From assembly GCA_003208835.1 (NCBI GenBank), contig QCVD01000005.1:1-64000 (forward strand): 64,000 nt of DNA, read 5' to 3'. Position 1 is the first letter of the stretch. The number at the start of each line of letters is the position of its first letter. Below, piece by piece: positions 34,583 to 44,363 of the stretch. Made by a program: the position numbers and the translations under genes. The stretch is from Synechococcus sp. AG-683-C23. Lineage in GTDB: Bacteria > Cyanobacteriota > Cyanobacteriia > PCC-6307 > Cyanobiaceae. The notes beneath the pieces are model-generated. The model made no database searches. It was given only the letters and a program-made list of their open reading frames with translations, and had not been told where the DNA came from.

Positions 34583-35314
34583 TTAGTCGCGGCGACCGCC
34601 ACCGTTCAAAACAATGATCAACCGGAGAATGAAAATAAACAGGTTGATGTAAGTGAGATACATGCTCAGGGCACCGGCCAAATATTGGTCGTCCCGATAG
34701 GCGCGGGGCATCGTGTAGAAGTCCACAAAAGCGGCTCCCACAAACAGGATCGTGCCAAAACCTGCGATCAGCAGCTCAAAGCTGGTGCCATGGAACATTG
34801 CTGGGGCGAAGATCCCACCAACGAATTGAACGACCATCGCCAAAATGAGGCCGATCAAGCCAAGACCCACCGCACCCGAAAGGGCTTGGCCAACGCTGTC
34901 GCTCATGCGACGGCCAACGATGGAAGCGATGACGAATGTGATCCCGGTCGCCAGGGCCGCAGTGCCAACGGCTCCAACACCAGCCACAGCTCCGGCGAAA
35001 GCCACCAGTCCACTCAAGGTGAAACCAGTGATCAAGCTGTAGACCGCTAGAAGGGGTAACGCCACGGCGTTATTGCCCTTCATTGCCACATTTTGGGCAA
35101 CAAAAAAGAGAATCAAATTGCCAATTAACGCCACCCAGAACAGGGGCATAAAGATTGGCGTAGCGATCAAGGTGAGACCGCCAAGCACTCCCAAAGAGGT
35201 GAGCACCATGCCACCGCCCACATAAGGCAAAGCCTTATTGACGACGTTGGGTCCGACAAGAGCACTGGATTGCGCCTCGCGGATGGCTTGTTGAAAATTG
35301 CTGCTAGCTGGCAT
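34583..35314 (-). CDS. Bax inhibitor-1/YccA family membrane protein
   Basis: This 243-residue protein has seven predicted membrane helices (for example MVLTSLGVLGGLTLIATPI, LLAVYSLITGFTLSGLVAFAG, GLGLIGLILAMVVQF, ILFVGAAFVDFYTM) and ends LNLFIFILRLI-like (YLTYINLFIFILRLIIVLNG), typical of the BI-1/TMBIM family. Bacterial members are pH-sensitive calcium leak channels; the role in cyanobacteria is not established. Confidence 0.88.
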   Translation of the reverse strand: MPASSNFQQAIREAQSSALVGPNVVNKALPYVGGGMVLTSLGVLGGLTLIATPIFMPLFWVALIGNLILFFVAQNVAMKGNNAVALPLLAVYSLITGFTLSGLVAFAGAVAGVGAVGTAALATGITFVIASIVGRRMSDSVGQALSGAVGLGLIGLILAMVVQFVGGIFAPAMFHGTSFELLIAGFGTILFVGAAFVDFYTMPRAYRDDQYLAGALSMYLTYINLFIFILRLIIVLNGGGRRD

Positions 35315-35380
35315 GTCGACCAGACCACATTGCTGACCTCACTTTGACAGTGGTGACAATGAGATGGGGTGTGGATCTCC

Positions 35381-36328
35381 CTATCGACGCACAATCCGAG
35401 ACGAGGGCCTAGCCAGCCCTTGTTCCTCTCGTTGTTCAATCCGTTGCTCATCAAGGCGGGCGTAGGCCTCCACAACGCGTTGAACCAATGGATGACGCAC
35501 CACGTCCGCCGAGGTCAAACGGCAAACAGCAACCCCTGCAACGCCTTCTAATACTTCAGAGGCCTCCTCAAGACCACTCAACTGATTGTGAGGAAGATCC
35601 ACTTGGGTGACATCTCCCGTAACCACCATGCGCGACCGCTCTCCCAAACGGGTGAGCACCATGCGCATTTGGGATGGTGTGGTGTTTTGAGCCTCATCCA
35701 GGATCACAAACGCATCATTGAGCGTGCGTCCGCGCATGTAAGCCAGGGGTGCCACCTCAATCACGCCTTTGTCCAATAAACCTGCCGTCTTGTCGGCTCC
35801 AAGCAGGCAGTGCAATGCGTCGTAGAGCGGTCGCAGGTAAGGATCCACTTTTTGCTGAAGATCCCCTGGCAAGAAACCAAGCCGTTCACCTGCTTCCACC
35901 GCCGGTCTGGTCAAAATCAAACGATCAACCTTGCGTTCAGTCAGCATGCGCACCGCCAAAACGGCGGCCAAAAATGTTTTTCCTGTTCCTGCCGGCCCTA
36001 GAGCGAACGTGAGATCGTGACGCTCCATCGCATCCACATAACTCTTTTGTCGCAGGGTGCGCGGTCTCAAGGTGTTGCCCTGCGGACTTCGCACCAAAAC
36101 TTGCTCTGCCATGGCGGAGTGGTCGTCGCCGCGACCTGTGTTCAGTGCCCCAAGAGCCGATTGAAGATCAACGGAGGACACCGCTTGACCGTCTTGCCAA
36201 ATGGGGCGAACCAACTCGACAACAGACGCAGCTCTCTCAATCTGGGCAGCTCGACCGGAAATCACCAGTTGAAGACCGCGCAAGACGACTGAAGCCCCTG
36301 TGAGGGCCTCGAGTCGGTGCAACGTCAC
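35381..36328 (-). CDS. phoH: PhoH-like ATPase
   Basis: From GTG 36328 the protein has 315 residues: an RNA-binding-like N-terminal region, then Walker A FALGPAGTGKTFLA, LTRPAVEAGERLGFLPGDLQQK, Walker B AFVILDEAQNTTPSQMRM and VTGDVTQVDLP. PhoH-type proteins are predicted ATPases linked to RNA metabolism and phosphate response. The conserved N-terminus continues upstream of the GTG in frame (GRFVLDLPDPEAALAIAGEAE) as far as a TGA at 36437-36439, but that part has no ATG, GTG or TTG; CTG 36424 or ATC 36421 after GGAAGG are candidates. So the true start is probably non-standard and upstream. Confidence 0.85.
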   Translation of the reverse strand: MTLHRLEALTGASVVLRGLQLVISGRAAQIERAASVVELVRPIWQDGQAVSSVDLQSALGALNTGRGDDHSAMAEQVLVRSPQGNTLRPRTLRQKSYVDAMERHDLTFALGPAGTGKTFLAAVLAVRMLTERKVDRLILTRPAVEAGERLGFLPGDLQQKVDPYLRPLYDALHCLLGADKTAGLLDKGVIEVAPLAYMRGRTLNDAFVILDEAQNTTPSQMRMVLTRLGERSRMVVTGDVTQVDLPHNQLSGLEEASEVLEGVAGVAVCRLTSADVVRHPLVQRVVEAYARLDEQRIEQREEQGLARPSSRIVRR

Positions 36329-36420
36329 TTCAGCTTCCCCGGCAATGGCGAGGGCAGCTTCAGGATCAGGAAGGTCGAGGACGAAACGACCGCGGTCGCC
36401 CTTATCGGGAGCTGAGGTGA

Positions 36421-36816
36421 TCAGCCTTCCGACGATTCAGCATCAGCAGCGGGAGCCTCAGCTTCAGCAGCAGCAGCAGCGGCCTTGGCCTCGGCTGCAT
36501 CCTTTGCTGCCTGTTTTGCAGCAGCTTCGCGCTTAGCGGTTTGCTTGGCTTGACCAACGGTGACGGAAGAGCGCACCGTTTTTTCGATCAAACCACCCCG
36601 CTCTAGAAGGGTGCGAACGATATCTGTTGGCTGGGCACCCTGACTCAGACGCTCGCGAATGGCCTCAGTATCCAAGCGAGTTTCCTTGGTTCTGGGGTTG
36701 TAGAAGCCAAGCTCCTGTAGTGGGCGACCGTCTCGTCGAGACGTGCTGTTGCAGGCCACGAGGCGGAAGCTCGCTTCCCGCTTCTTACCAAACCGCTTCA
36801 GGCGGAGCTTGATCAT
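36421..36816 (-). CDS. rpsP: 30S ribosomal protein S16
   Basis: This protein starts [21 protein letters not shown], the S16 signature, with [14 protein letters not shown] following. The core ends near residue 85. It is followed by an Ala/Lys/Glu-rich tail of about 45 residues ([17 protein letters not shown]) typical of picocyanobacterial S16. It lies between ffh and phoH on the same strand. Confidence 0.96.
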   Translation of the reverse strand: MIKLRLKRFGKKREASFRLVACNSTSRRDGRPLQELGFYNPRTKETRLDTEAIRERLSQGAQPTDIVRTLLERGGLIEKTVRSSVTVGQAKQTAKREAAAKQAAKDAAEAKAAAAAAEAEAPAADAESSEG

Positions 36817-36895
36817 CGTGGCCCTGGTGTGAAATGTGGTGGAGGTTCAAGCTGAGCTATTCAGCCCGCCGAAAAACCACCATACCGGTTCACGC

Positions 36896-38374
36896 TCAGA
36901 GTTCTCCGAAGCCCTTCTTTTTCTTGGCTGGACGTTGACGTTTCGGGGGGCCACCACGGCCAGCACCGGAGGGCATTCCTGGCATTCCTGGCATTCCCGG
37001 CATGCCACCCATCCCTGGCATCCCGCCCATTCCTGGCATTCCCGGCGTGCCACCCATCCCTGGCATTCCTGGCATGTTTCCGCGGCTCATCTGCTGCATG
37101 AAGCCCCGCATCTTCTGGAAATCAGCCAGAACCTTGTCCACATCTGCGGGCTGGTGGCCACTCCCGGCAGCAATACGACGGCGCCTGCTCGGCTGAGAGG
37201 CCAGCAACTCCGGCTGACATCGCTCGCTCTCTGTCATTGAGCCAATCATGGCCTCGACGCGCTTGAGCTGGTCCTCTCCCTGTTTGAGCATGCCGTCATC
37301 GATCTTGTTCATGCCGGGGATCATTTTCATCAGCCCGCCAAGGGATCCCATCCTCTTGATCAGACGCATCTGCTGAAGAAAATCAGAAAAGTCGAACGAC
37401 GCCTCCTGCAGCTTCTTCTGCATTTTTTCAACGTCGGCGAGTTCGACCTCTTTCTGAGCCTTCTCCACCAACGTGAGCACATCCCCCATGCCGAGGATGC
37501 GGCTCGCCATCCGCTCTGGATGGAACGGTTGCAACGCCTCGACCTTTTCACCGGTGCCGATGAACTTGATCGGCTGACCGCTCACTTTGCGGATGGACAG
37601 CGCCGCACCACCGCGGGAATCGCCATCGAGCTTGGTCAGCACCGCCCCGGTAATGCCTACTTGCTCATGGAAAGCACGGGTCAGTTCAGCCGCTTCCTGG
37701 CCAATCATCGAATCCACCACCAGCAGCACCTCATCGGGCTGCACAGCGGAGCGAATTCGCACCATCTCCCCCATCATTTCGGTGTCGATCTGAAGGCGGC
37801 CGGCGGTGTCGACCAGAAGGGTGTCGTACCCCTCCGCCTTCGCCTTCGCCAAACCGGCTGCAGCGATCTCTTCAGGCTTTGCGTCTGTTCCCAGACTGAA
37901 CACATCAACACCAATCTGCCCACCCAGGGTTTTCAACTGCTCGATGGCAGCAGGGCGATACACGTCAGCACCCACCATCAGAGAGCGACGGCCCTGATCT
38001 TTGAGATGCAGGCCAAGCTTTGCCGTTGCCGTGGTCTTACCGGCCCCCTGAAGGCCGGCCATCAAAACCACCGTGGGTGCCTCGGAGGCCTGGGCGAGGG
38101 GGGCGTTGTCTCCACCCATCACATCCACCAGTTGATCGTGAACCACCTGGATGAACTTCTGGTCGGGGCTCACCCCACGCACCACCTCAGCGCCGACGGC
38201 CTTGTCTCGGACCTCGGCAACAAAATCCTTAACCACCGGAAGGCTGACATCGGCTTCGAGCAGCGCGCGACGAACCTCCTTCAGAGCCCCATCAACATTG
38301 GTTTCGCTGATCTTGTCCTGGCCTCTCAGCCCTTTGACTGCATCTTCAAAGCGGGCTGACAGCTCGTCAAACAT
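36896..38374 (-). CDS. ffh: Signal recognition particle protein Ffh
   Basis: This 492-residue SRP54 homologue delivers membrane proteins with the 4.5S RNA. The NG domain has GLQGAGKTTATAKLGLHL, DTAGRLQIDTEMM and TKLDGDSRGGAALS; the M domain has a Met-rich region (SLGGLMKMIPGMNK) and the RNA-binding SRRRRIAAGSG. The C-terminus adds an unusual run of GMPGMGG-type repeats followed by a basic tail (PPKRQRPAKKKKGFGEL). Confidence 0.95.
   Translation of the reverse strand: MFDELSARFEDAVKGLRGQDKISETNVDGALKEVRRALLEADVSLPVVKDFVAEVRDKAVGAEVVRGVSPDQKFIQVVHDQLVDVMGGDNAPLAQASEAPTVVLMAGLQGAGKTTATAKLGLHLKDQGRRSLMVGADVYRPAAIEQLKTLGGQIGVDVFSLGTDAKPEEIAAAGLAKAKAEGYDTLLVDTAGRLQIDTEMMGEMVRIRSAVQPDEVLLVVDSMIGQEAAELTRAFHEQVGITGAVLTKLDGDSRGGAALSIRKVSGQPIKFIGTGEKVEALQPFHPERMASRILGMGDVLTLVEKAQKEVELADVEKMQKKLQEASFDFSDFLQQMRLIKRMGSLGGLMKMIPGMNKIDDGMLKQGEDQLKRVEAMIGSMTESERCQPELLASQPSRRRRIAAGSGHQPADVDKVLADFQKMRGFMQQMSRGNMPGMPGMGGTPGMPGMGGMPGMGGMPGMPGMPGMPSGAGRGGPPKRQRPAKKKKGFGEL
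36976..37078 (-). repeat. Short tandem repeats in the 3' end of ffh
   Basis: About a dozen imperfect 9-bp units related to GGCATTCCT are arranged head to tail and encode the Met-Pro-Gly-Met repeats in the Ffh tail. Such low-complexity DNA is likely to vary in copy number among strains. Confidence 0.8.
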
Positions 38375-38429
38375 TGCGGGACCATGACTGGCTCAATGCA
38401 GTGATCGTAAAAAGCGACTCGCCAATTGC

Positions 38430-40451
38430 TCAGGAACCGGAAATGTATTCATGCAATTTCCACTCTTTTCCATCCCTCCCCAGCACGTAGGTCACGGTCA
38501 ACGCGCCTGGAGGCGTCTGATCAATCACCGTTCCAGAGCGGTCGAGGGTCTGATCCGAATAGTCCACCTCAGCCTTCACAGCGATGCGTCGTGATGTTCG
38601 GCTCACTACGTCAACACTGGTGACTGATGCCTTGATGGTTTTTGTGCGGCCCAGCGCAGCATCAGCGGTGCGCTCAGCTTGCACCCGTCGCAACAACCGA
38701 TCGCGCGCAACCGTCGAAATCTGGCTCGAAACCGCTTCAGGCACGGCATTGGACTGGCCCGCCAGCGCATTGGCTTTGGCGTTCAACCAGCCCTGGACGA
38801 GATCCTCCAGTTGCTGCTCAGAAGGCACATCACTCGTTAACGGCTCAATTGGGCGATCCAGGGGCTGCTCCGGTTGGAGAGTGGCTAAGGGAAGCGCTGT
38901 CTCATCAAGATCATCGAAGGCCGGCAACTCCGGTTCCTGCTTCACCACTGGCGAAACTGGTGGTGCATCGCTTCGCTGACGCAGCATCAACGAGACGCCG
39001 CCACCAACAGCTGCCAGGACGGCCACCAGCACCCCAAGCTTGACCACGAGCGGTCGTGGTAGTTGGGGAAGCCGGGGCAGTTGAGGCAGTTGAGGCAGAA
39101 AGAAAGAAGGGAGGCGCATGCCGCGTTCTTCCAGACCCTCCGAAGACTGCTCGGAAGCCGAAATAGGCTCCCCAGACTGAAGACCCAGCCCAGAGGCAAC
39201 GGGGGTCTCCCAAGGCAAAGGCAACGCATCGTTGAGCGGCTGGCGGGACGCTTGGCGATCCAGTCGTTCGACGTGGTTCTGCACATCACGGTCGGCAAAC
39301 CAGGCGTCGAGATCAATGGCCGTGGCATCAACATCGCGATAGCCCGGCAAAACATCCCGCCCAAGCCAAGCCCTGCAGTATTCACACTGCGCCGCCAAAT
39401 TGTCGCCGGAATGCTGCAGGAACCAAGCCTGCACCTCCGCATCTCGGATCGCGGCGAAGTGATGCTCCGCCTCACGGACATTGCCAAGCAACAAGTCAAG
39501 ACAGCCCAGAAGGGGCTTCGGATCCAGCTCTGAGTCCGGCAGGAGTTGAAGACGGTCCCGCGCCTGCTCAAGGCATTCAGGCTTACGCCGGGAAAAACCT
39601 GCAGCCGTCAGGGCAACAACCGCCAAAAATCCTGCTTCTGCTTCGCCCTCGTCCGACCAACCAGTGAAGAGATCGATTTGTTCTTGCACCGTGAGGAAAC
39701 GGCGGATTTGTTGGAAGAACGATTCGAAATCGTCTTGGGTCATCGACCCTGCCCCCTCCACGGAGGTAACGAAATCCGTTCCATCCAGCCCGCCTCGGCG
39801 ACTGACAAGCTGATCGAGCAGCGTCAAGCCCTTTTGGTGAGAGGCCTGATCGCTCAGATCTCGACTGATCAGATCCAGAATTCTGAACGGCAGAAGAGCT
39901 TCTAAGTCGCCTTCGAGCCTGCGCTGCTGATCGGGCAGCTTGCCCATGCGCTGTTGTAGTTGGATTCCTTCCACCAACAATTGCGCCGCTGCTTCATAAC
40001 GGCGCTGACCCTGTTCTTCCACTGCTGCATCACGACACGCCAAAGCGGCCAACAGTGTGAGATCAGCTTCCCGCCCACTACCGAGGGCAGGCGCTTGGGG
40101 GGGCTGAAGCCCATGACTCGCCATTTGAAACGCCTCGAGGGCTCCATGGGCCTCCCAAAGAAGAATCAATCCAGCCACTTCACTGCTTGCAGGAAGGTCG
40201 AGTCCGACGGTCTCGTTTGGGTGAGATGCACTCAAACGAATCAGAGCAGATTCGTATTCGGCACGGTCATCTCGATCGGTGAGGAGATCAGCCGAACGAC
40301 TCAGCAGTTCGTTTCGTTTGAGCAGCGCTTCATGGGTAAATCCCTGATCAGGCGGACCATCACAGCGGGTTTGTAGCCGGTGAAGGATGGCCGCCGCATC
40401 AGCGGAAGGACTGACACCCAGCAGTCGGAAATGATCGATGGGCAAATCCAA
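38430..40451 (-). CDS. zipN: ARC6/Ftn2/ZipN-type cell-division protein
   Basis: This 673-residue protein has a divergent J-domain-like start ([25 protein letters not shown]), a long helical middle region, one transmembrane helix near residue 485 ([23 protein letters not shown]), and a C-terminal IMS domain ([18 protein letters not shown]... [23 protein letters not shown]... [17 protein letters not shown]). This is the layout of ARC6 of plastids and Ftn2/ZipN of cyanobacteria, which anchor FtsZ at the membrane. It heads the leftward group zipN, ffh, rpsP, phoH. Confidence 0.9.
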   Translation of the reverse strand: MDLPIDHFRLLGVSPSADAAAILHRLQTRCDGPPDQGFTHEALLKRNELLSRSADLLTDRDDRAEYESALIRLSASHPNETVGLDLPASSEVAGLILLWEAHGALEAFQMASHGLQPPQAPALGSGREADLTLLAALACRDAAVEEQGQRRYEAAAQLLVEGIQLQQRMGKLPDQQRRLEGDLEALLPFRILDLISRDLSDQASHQKGLTLLDQLVSRRGGLDGTDFVTSVEGAGSMTQDDFESFFQQIRRFLTVQEQIDLFTGWSDEGEAEAGFLAVVALTAAGFSRRKPECLEQARDRLQLLPDSELDPKPLLGCLDLLLGNVREAEHHFAAIRDAEVQAWFLQHSGDNLAAQCEYCRAWLGRDVLPGYRDVDATAIDLDAWFADRDVQNHVERLDRQASRQPLNDALPLPWETPVASGLGLQSGEPISASEQSSEGLEERGMRLPSFFLPQLPQLPRLPQLPRPLVVKLGVLVAVLAAVGGGVSLMLRQRSDAPPVSPVVKQEPELPAFDDLDETALPLATLQPEQPLDRPIEPLTSDVPSEQQLEDLVQGWLNAKANALAGQSNAVPEAVSSQISTVARDRLLRRVQAERTADAALGRTKTIKASVTSVDVVSRTSRRIAVKAEVDYSDQTLDRSGTVIDQTPPGALTVTYVLGRDGKEWKLHEYISGS

Positions 40452-40552
40452 CAGCTTTTTCTGTCGCAGGCGCGAACTTTAGTCAGTGTCAGGTGTTTTG
40501 CCTATTCCTCATCCGCTGGCCCTTACAGTTGGTCGGTGTGAATGAGCTGGTC

Positions 40553-41638
40553 ATGGGTCAGGACCTCGCGGTGGACTCCGCTTCCATCGGTATCGCCGCC
40601 GCCGGTGCCCATGCCGAGCGTCTCTCGAATCTGGTGACGTCTCAACGCGCCATCGTTGACCGCGACACGGGCTTAGACCTGTACCGGGATATGACCCTGG
40701 GTCGGCGCTTCGAAGACAAATGCGCCGAGATGTACTACCGGGGCAAGATGTTTGGCTTCGTTCATCTCTACAACGGACAAGAAGCCGTTTGCACTGGTGT
40801 CATCGGCGCGATGAAGCGCCAACACGACTGGTTTTGCAGCACTTACCGCGATCACGTCCATGCCCTGAGTGCGGGGGTCCCTGCGCGCGAGGTCATGAGT
40901 GAGCTGTTTGGTAAAGAAACGGGATGCAGCAAGGGCCGCGGTGGCTCCATGCATCTGTTTTCCAAAGAACATCACCTGTTAGGCGGGTTTGCTTTTATCG
41001 CTGAAGGAATCCCCGTTGCCCTGGGCGCGGCCTTCACCAGCCGCTACAAACGTGACGCCCTCGGCGATGCCTCCAGCAATTCGGTAACAGCGGCATTTTT
41101 TGGAGACGGCACCTGCAACAACGGTCAGTTCTTCGAATGTTTGAACATGGCCCAGTTGTGGAAATTACCGATCCTTTTTGTTGTTGAAAACAACAAGTGG
41201 GCGATCGGGATGGCCCACGACAGAGCCACCAGCGACCCTGAAATTTGGCGCAAAGCTGCTGCCTTCGGCATGGCAGGAGAGGAAGTCGACGGCATGGATG
41301 TTCTCGCCGTTCGCGCTGCCGCCCAACGGGCCATTGAACGCGCTAGGGCCGGAGAAGGACCCACTGTTTTGGAATGCCTGACCTACCGATTCCGCGGCCA
41401 TTCATTGGCTGATCCAGACGAATTGCGCTCCGAACAGGAAAAACAGTTCTGGGCGAAACGTGATCCCCTCAAAGCTCTCGAGCGCGACTTGACCGAAGCT
41501 GGACTAGTTCGTAGCGAGGAGCTACGTGGAATTGAAAAGGAGATTGATGCGGTGATCTCGGATTGCGTTGATTTCGCACTTTCCGCACCAGAACCCGATC
41601 CCTCAGAGCTAACCCGTTACATCTGGGCTGAGGATTAA
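40553..41638 (+). CDS. pdhA: Pyruvate dehydrogenase E1 component alpha subunit
   Basis: This 361-residue thiamine-diphosphate enzyme subunit has the phosphorylation/TPP-loop region [16 protein letters not shown], the TPP motif [31 protein letters not shown], and the final [17 protein letters not shown]. With E1 beta, E2 and the dihydrolipoamide dehydrogenase further along it makes acetyl-CoA. The ATG at 40553 ([11 protein letters not shown]) was preferred; the track ORF adds 20 residues. It is divergent from zipN. Confidence 0.94.
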   Translation: MGQDLAVDSASIGIAAAGAHAERLSNLVTSQRAIVDRDTGLDLYRDMTLGRRFEDKCAEMYYRGKMFGFVHLYNGQEAVCTGVIGAMKRQHDWFCSTYRDHVHALSAGVPAREVMSELFGKETGCSKGRGGSMHLFSKEHHLLGGFAFIAEGIPVALGAAFTSRYKRDALGDASSNSVTAAFFGDGTCNNGQFFECLNMAQLWKLPILFVVENNKWAIGMAHDRATSDPEIWRKAAAFGMAGEEVDGMDVLAVRAAAQRAIERARAGEGPTVLECLTYRFRGHSLADPDELRSEQEKQFWAKRDPLKALERDLTEAGLVRSEELRGIEKEIDAVISDCVDFALSAPEPDPSELTRYIWAED

Positions 41639-41685
41639 CCTCAGCCGGGCCGCCGATCGTGTTCCACTCAATCAAGTTCCTCTAA

Positions 41686-42627
41686 TCAAATTCCACTCGG
41701 CAGACGTCTGGTGAGATTGCGCAACTTGCGCAACGCCTTCAGCTCGACCTGACGGACGCGCTCTCTAGACACCTCCATCATGCGGCCGATTTCTGCGAGC
41801 GTGTGTCTCTCATTGCCTTCCAAGCCAAAACGAAGCCGAAGCACGTTTTGCTCTTGCTCACTGAGATGACTGAGCCAACGCCCCAACTGTTCGTGATGGA
41901 TGCGCTGCTCGACAATGTCGAGGGGCTCTTCTGCTGACGAGTCGGCAATCAAGTCGCCAAGGAAGCTCCGCCCTTCCTCTCCGTTAACAGGGGCATCAAG
42001 GCTGCTGGTGGTCAGGGCCTGACGCAAGAGGGAATCAAGCTCCTCGAGCCCAATGTCCATCTCCTCAGCAATTTCAAGCCGGTTAGGCATGGCGCCAAGT
42101 TTGTGGGCCAAATCCAAACTGACTTTGCGAATCGTGGTGAGACGTTCGCTCAGATGAACAGGAAGTCGGATCGTCCGGGATTGGCAAGCAATGGCCCTTG
42201 TCATGCTTTGGCGAATCCACCAAAAGGCATAAGTGGAGAATTTGTATCCCCGCGTGGGATCAAATTTTTCAACAGCACGTTCAAGACCCAAAGAGCCTTC
42301 TTGGATCAGATCCAAAAGCTCTAGCCCTTTGCCCTGGTATTTCTTGGCGACACTGACAACAAGGCGAAGGTTCGCCTTCATCATTCTTTCTTTGGCACGA
42401 CGGCCAATCCGCAACATGCGTCGCTGTTGCGTTGTTAGATCCTCAACCTTGAAATCCTTAGAACCGTCTTCCGTGAAAGCCTGCATGGCTTGCACTTGAT
42501 TGCCCAATTCAATTTCCTCAGCTGGGGTCAGCAGGGGGATTCTTCCGATCGTGGACAAATACCAACTCACAGGATCGCTACTACGGCGACGCTGGGTCTC
42601 GAGCGGCTTAGAAGCTGAGGACACCAT
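41686..42627 (-). CDS. Group 2 RNA polymerase sigma-70 factor
   Basis: This sigma factor of about 313 residues lacks the N-terminal region 1.1. It has region 1.2 (DPVSWYLSTIGRIPLLTPAEEIELG), region 2 (LRLVVSVAKKYQGKGLELLDLIQEGSLGLERAVEKFD, KFSTYAFWWIRQSMTRAI), region 3 and region 4 (ERHTLAEIGRMMEVSRERVRQVE). This makes it a non-essential RpoD-like sigma of the kind cyanobacteria use for light, nutrient or stress responses. ATG 42627 was chosen over the TTG at 42648. Confidence 0.92.
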   Translation of the reverse strand: MVSSASKPLETQRRRSSDPVSWYLSTIGRIPLLTPAEEIELGNQVQAMQAFTEDGSKDFKVEDLTTQQRRMLRIGRRAKERMMKANLRLVVSVAKKYQGKGLELLDLIQEGSLGLERAVEKFDPTRGYKFSTYAFWWIRQSMTRAIACQSRTIRLPVHLSERLTTIRKVSLDLAHKLGAMPNRLEIAEEMDIGLEELDSLLRQALTTSSLDAPVNGEEGRSFLGDLIADSSAEEPLDIVEQRIHHEQLGRWLSHLSEQEQNVLRLRFGLEGNERHTLAEIGRMMEVSRERVRQVELKALRKLRNLTRRLPSGI

Positions 42628-43211
42628 GGAGGCAGCCCGAATGTGCAAAGACTTTCTTACGAAGAAACAAAATGAGCGCTCTTTTTCAGCAACCCTTCAG
42701 ATTTAGGCCAGGAAATCGAAACATTCGGCCTTAACAAATAATCCCTAATTCAAAAAAACAGCTTCATCCGGTCAGATTAAAACAGGAGTTGATTCATCAC
42801 TCAACTCCCAAATACTTAGTCAATTGACACCTAAATATGAGGGTTTTCATACAACAGAAGTCGCCATCCAATTCATTTGAAGAGCGTTTACAGCAACCCA
42901 CACAGACGAAAAGCAACGACTGCAGGGGGTCTCAATGAATCCGAGCAAAGAACTGGTCGCACAATGTTTTTAAACCCAGGGGACACCAGCAACCCAACGT
43001 GCTGCACCCAAGCCGATCCCCTCAAGCGGCGACACCAGAAACGCAGCACTTCATCTACGGATCTGGGTTGTTTCGAACGATCCCGATGCACTTTTCGTTG
43101 GAAAGGGCGCCGAAGCGATGCGCTCCCGACGACCAGCCACGCCATGGGCTGGTCGTCGGGAGCCCACTATGGATAAATCTCCCTGCGCCGCCCATGGCCC
43201 TTGGAACAAGC
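42628..43211. other. Intergenic region between divergent sigma factor and mnmA
   Basis: No gene is supported in these 580 bp. The first 340 bp are AT-rich and should contain the sigma-factor promoter. A small inverted repeat GGAGTTGA/TCAACTCC (42785-42808) followed by a T-rich stretch on the minus strand could be a terminator of an unseen leftward transcript. The long hairpin described next is the main feature. The track ORF starting at 42999 only extends mnmA upstream without family similarity. Confidence 0.5.
43122..43163. repeat. Perfect 17-bp inverted repeat upstream of mnmA
   Basis: GCTCCCGACGACCAGCC (43122-43138) and GGCTGGTCGTCGGGAGC (43147-43163) are exact reverse complements around the 8-base loop ACGCCATG. 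No T run follows on either strand, so it is not a standard terminator. It ends 48 bp before the chosen mnmA start. Confidence 0.9.
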
Positions 43212-44363
43212 ATGACGGGAGCCGGAGAAGCTGCCCTAACGCGACTCCGCCAATGGCCTGGAGAACATCGGGTCGCCGTCGGCTTGTCGGGTGGAGTGGA
43301 TAGTTCATTGACCGCCGCCCTTTTGGTTGAAGCGGGCTGGGAGGTCGAGGGACTGACGTTGTGGCTGATGAGCGGAAAAGGAGCCTGCTGCGCGGAAGGG
43401 CTCGTGGATGCCGCAGGCATTTGTGAGCAGCTAGGCATCCCTCACCACGTGGTTGATACCCGCGACACCTTTCAAAAAGAAATCGTTCAACGACTCGTGG
43501 ATGGTTACCAAGACGGCATCACCCCGCTGCCTTGTTCTCAATGCAACCGTTCAGTGAAATTTGGCCCCATGCTCGATTGGGCCTCACGGGAGCGCAATCT
43601 TCCAAGAATTGCCACAGGGCACTACGCCCGCATCCGTCATGGCGGTGATCTTGGCCGCCATCAGCTGTTGCGGGGATTGGATTCCCGCAAAGACCAGAGC
43701 TATTTCCTTTACGACCTGCCGCAAGAAGCTCTCGGCAAAATCGTGTTTCCGCTCGGCGAACTCACCAAACCGGATACGCGCATCGAGGCCAGCCGTCATG
43801 GCCTGCGCACGGCTGAAAAGCCTGAAAGTCAAGACCTATGCCTGGCAGACCATCACGGATCGATGCGTGCCTTCCTAGATGCATATCTGCCGCCACGCCA
43901 AGGCGAAATTGTGCTGAAGGACGGAACTGTCGTGGGTGAGCACGATGGCATCGAACATTTCACCATCGGCCAGCGCAAGGGGCTTGGCGTGGCTTGGCGA
44001 GAGCCATTGCACGTGGTGAAACTCGATCCAGCCATGAATCGCGTGGTGGTAGCTCCTCGCGCAGAAGCTGGGCGTCAGGAGGCCATTGTGGGAGCGATCA
44101 ACTGGGTTTCGATCGATCCCCCCCAACAGCCCATGGACCTAGAGGTGCAAGTGCGGTACCGCAGTGCTCCCGTCACCGCACGGTTATCTCCTTTGCCCGC
44201 AACCGATAACGACCATCAACGCCAACGCCCCCATCGTTGTCATCTTGTGTTTGAAGACGAGCAGTTTTCCATCGCTCCAGGCCAAGCGGCCGTCTTCTAT
44301 GCGGGGGACACGGTGTTGGGGGGTGGATTGCTTCAGCGCAACGTCGAGACCAGCCAGGGATAA
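43212..44363 (+). CDS. mnmA: tRNA 2-thiouridylase MnmA
   Basis: This 383-residue enzyme thiolates U34 of certain tRNAs. The PP-loop is [18 protein letters not shown]; catalytic cysteines are in [14 protein letters not shown] and in [27 protein letters not shown] and [20 protein letters not shown] also match. ATG 43212 has GGA at suitable spacing; ATG 43194 is an alternative. Its last 31 bp overlap the convergent lnt gene. Confidence 0.93.
   Translation: MTGAGEAALTRLRQWPGEHRVAVGLSGGVDSSLTAALLVEAGWEVEGLTLWLMSGKGACCAEGLVDAAGICEQLGIPHHVVDTRDTFQKEIVQRLVDGYQDGITPLPCSQCNRSVKFGPMLDWASRERNLPRIATGHYARIRHGGDLGRHQLLRGLDSRKDQSYFLYDLPQEALGKIVFPLGELTKPDTRIEASRHGLRTAEKPESQDLCLADHHGSMRAFLDAYLPPRQGEIVLKDGTVVGEHDGIEHFTIGQRKGLGVAWREPLHVVKLDPAMNRVVVAPRAEAGRQEAIVGAINWVSIDPPQQPMDLEVQVRYRSAPVTARLSPLPATDNDHQRQRPHRCHLVFEDEQFSIAPGQAAVFYAGDTVLGGGLLQRNVETSQG

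Noticed and set aside
37520-38359. 279-aa + strand ORF opposite ffh
   Set aside because: Exact antisense of the SRP GTPase domain, whose motifs are fully conserved on the minus strand.
39063-39905. + strand ORFs of 156 and 119 aa opposite zipN
   Set aside because: Shadows with no domain pattern.
42999-43211. N-terminal 71 residues of the mnmA track ORF
   Set aside because: Not similar to MnmA and contains the long hairpin; family N-terminus begins at 43212 or 43194.
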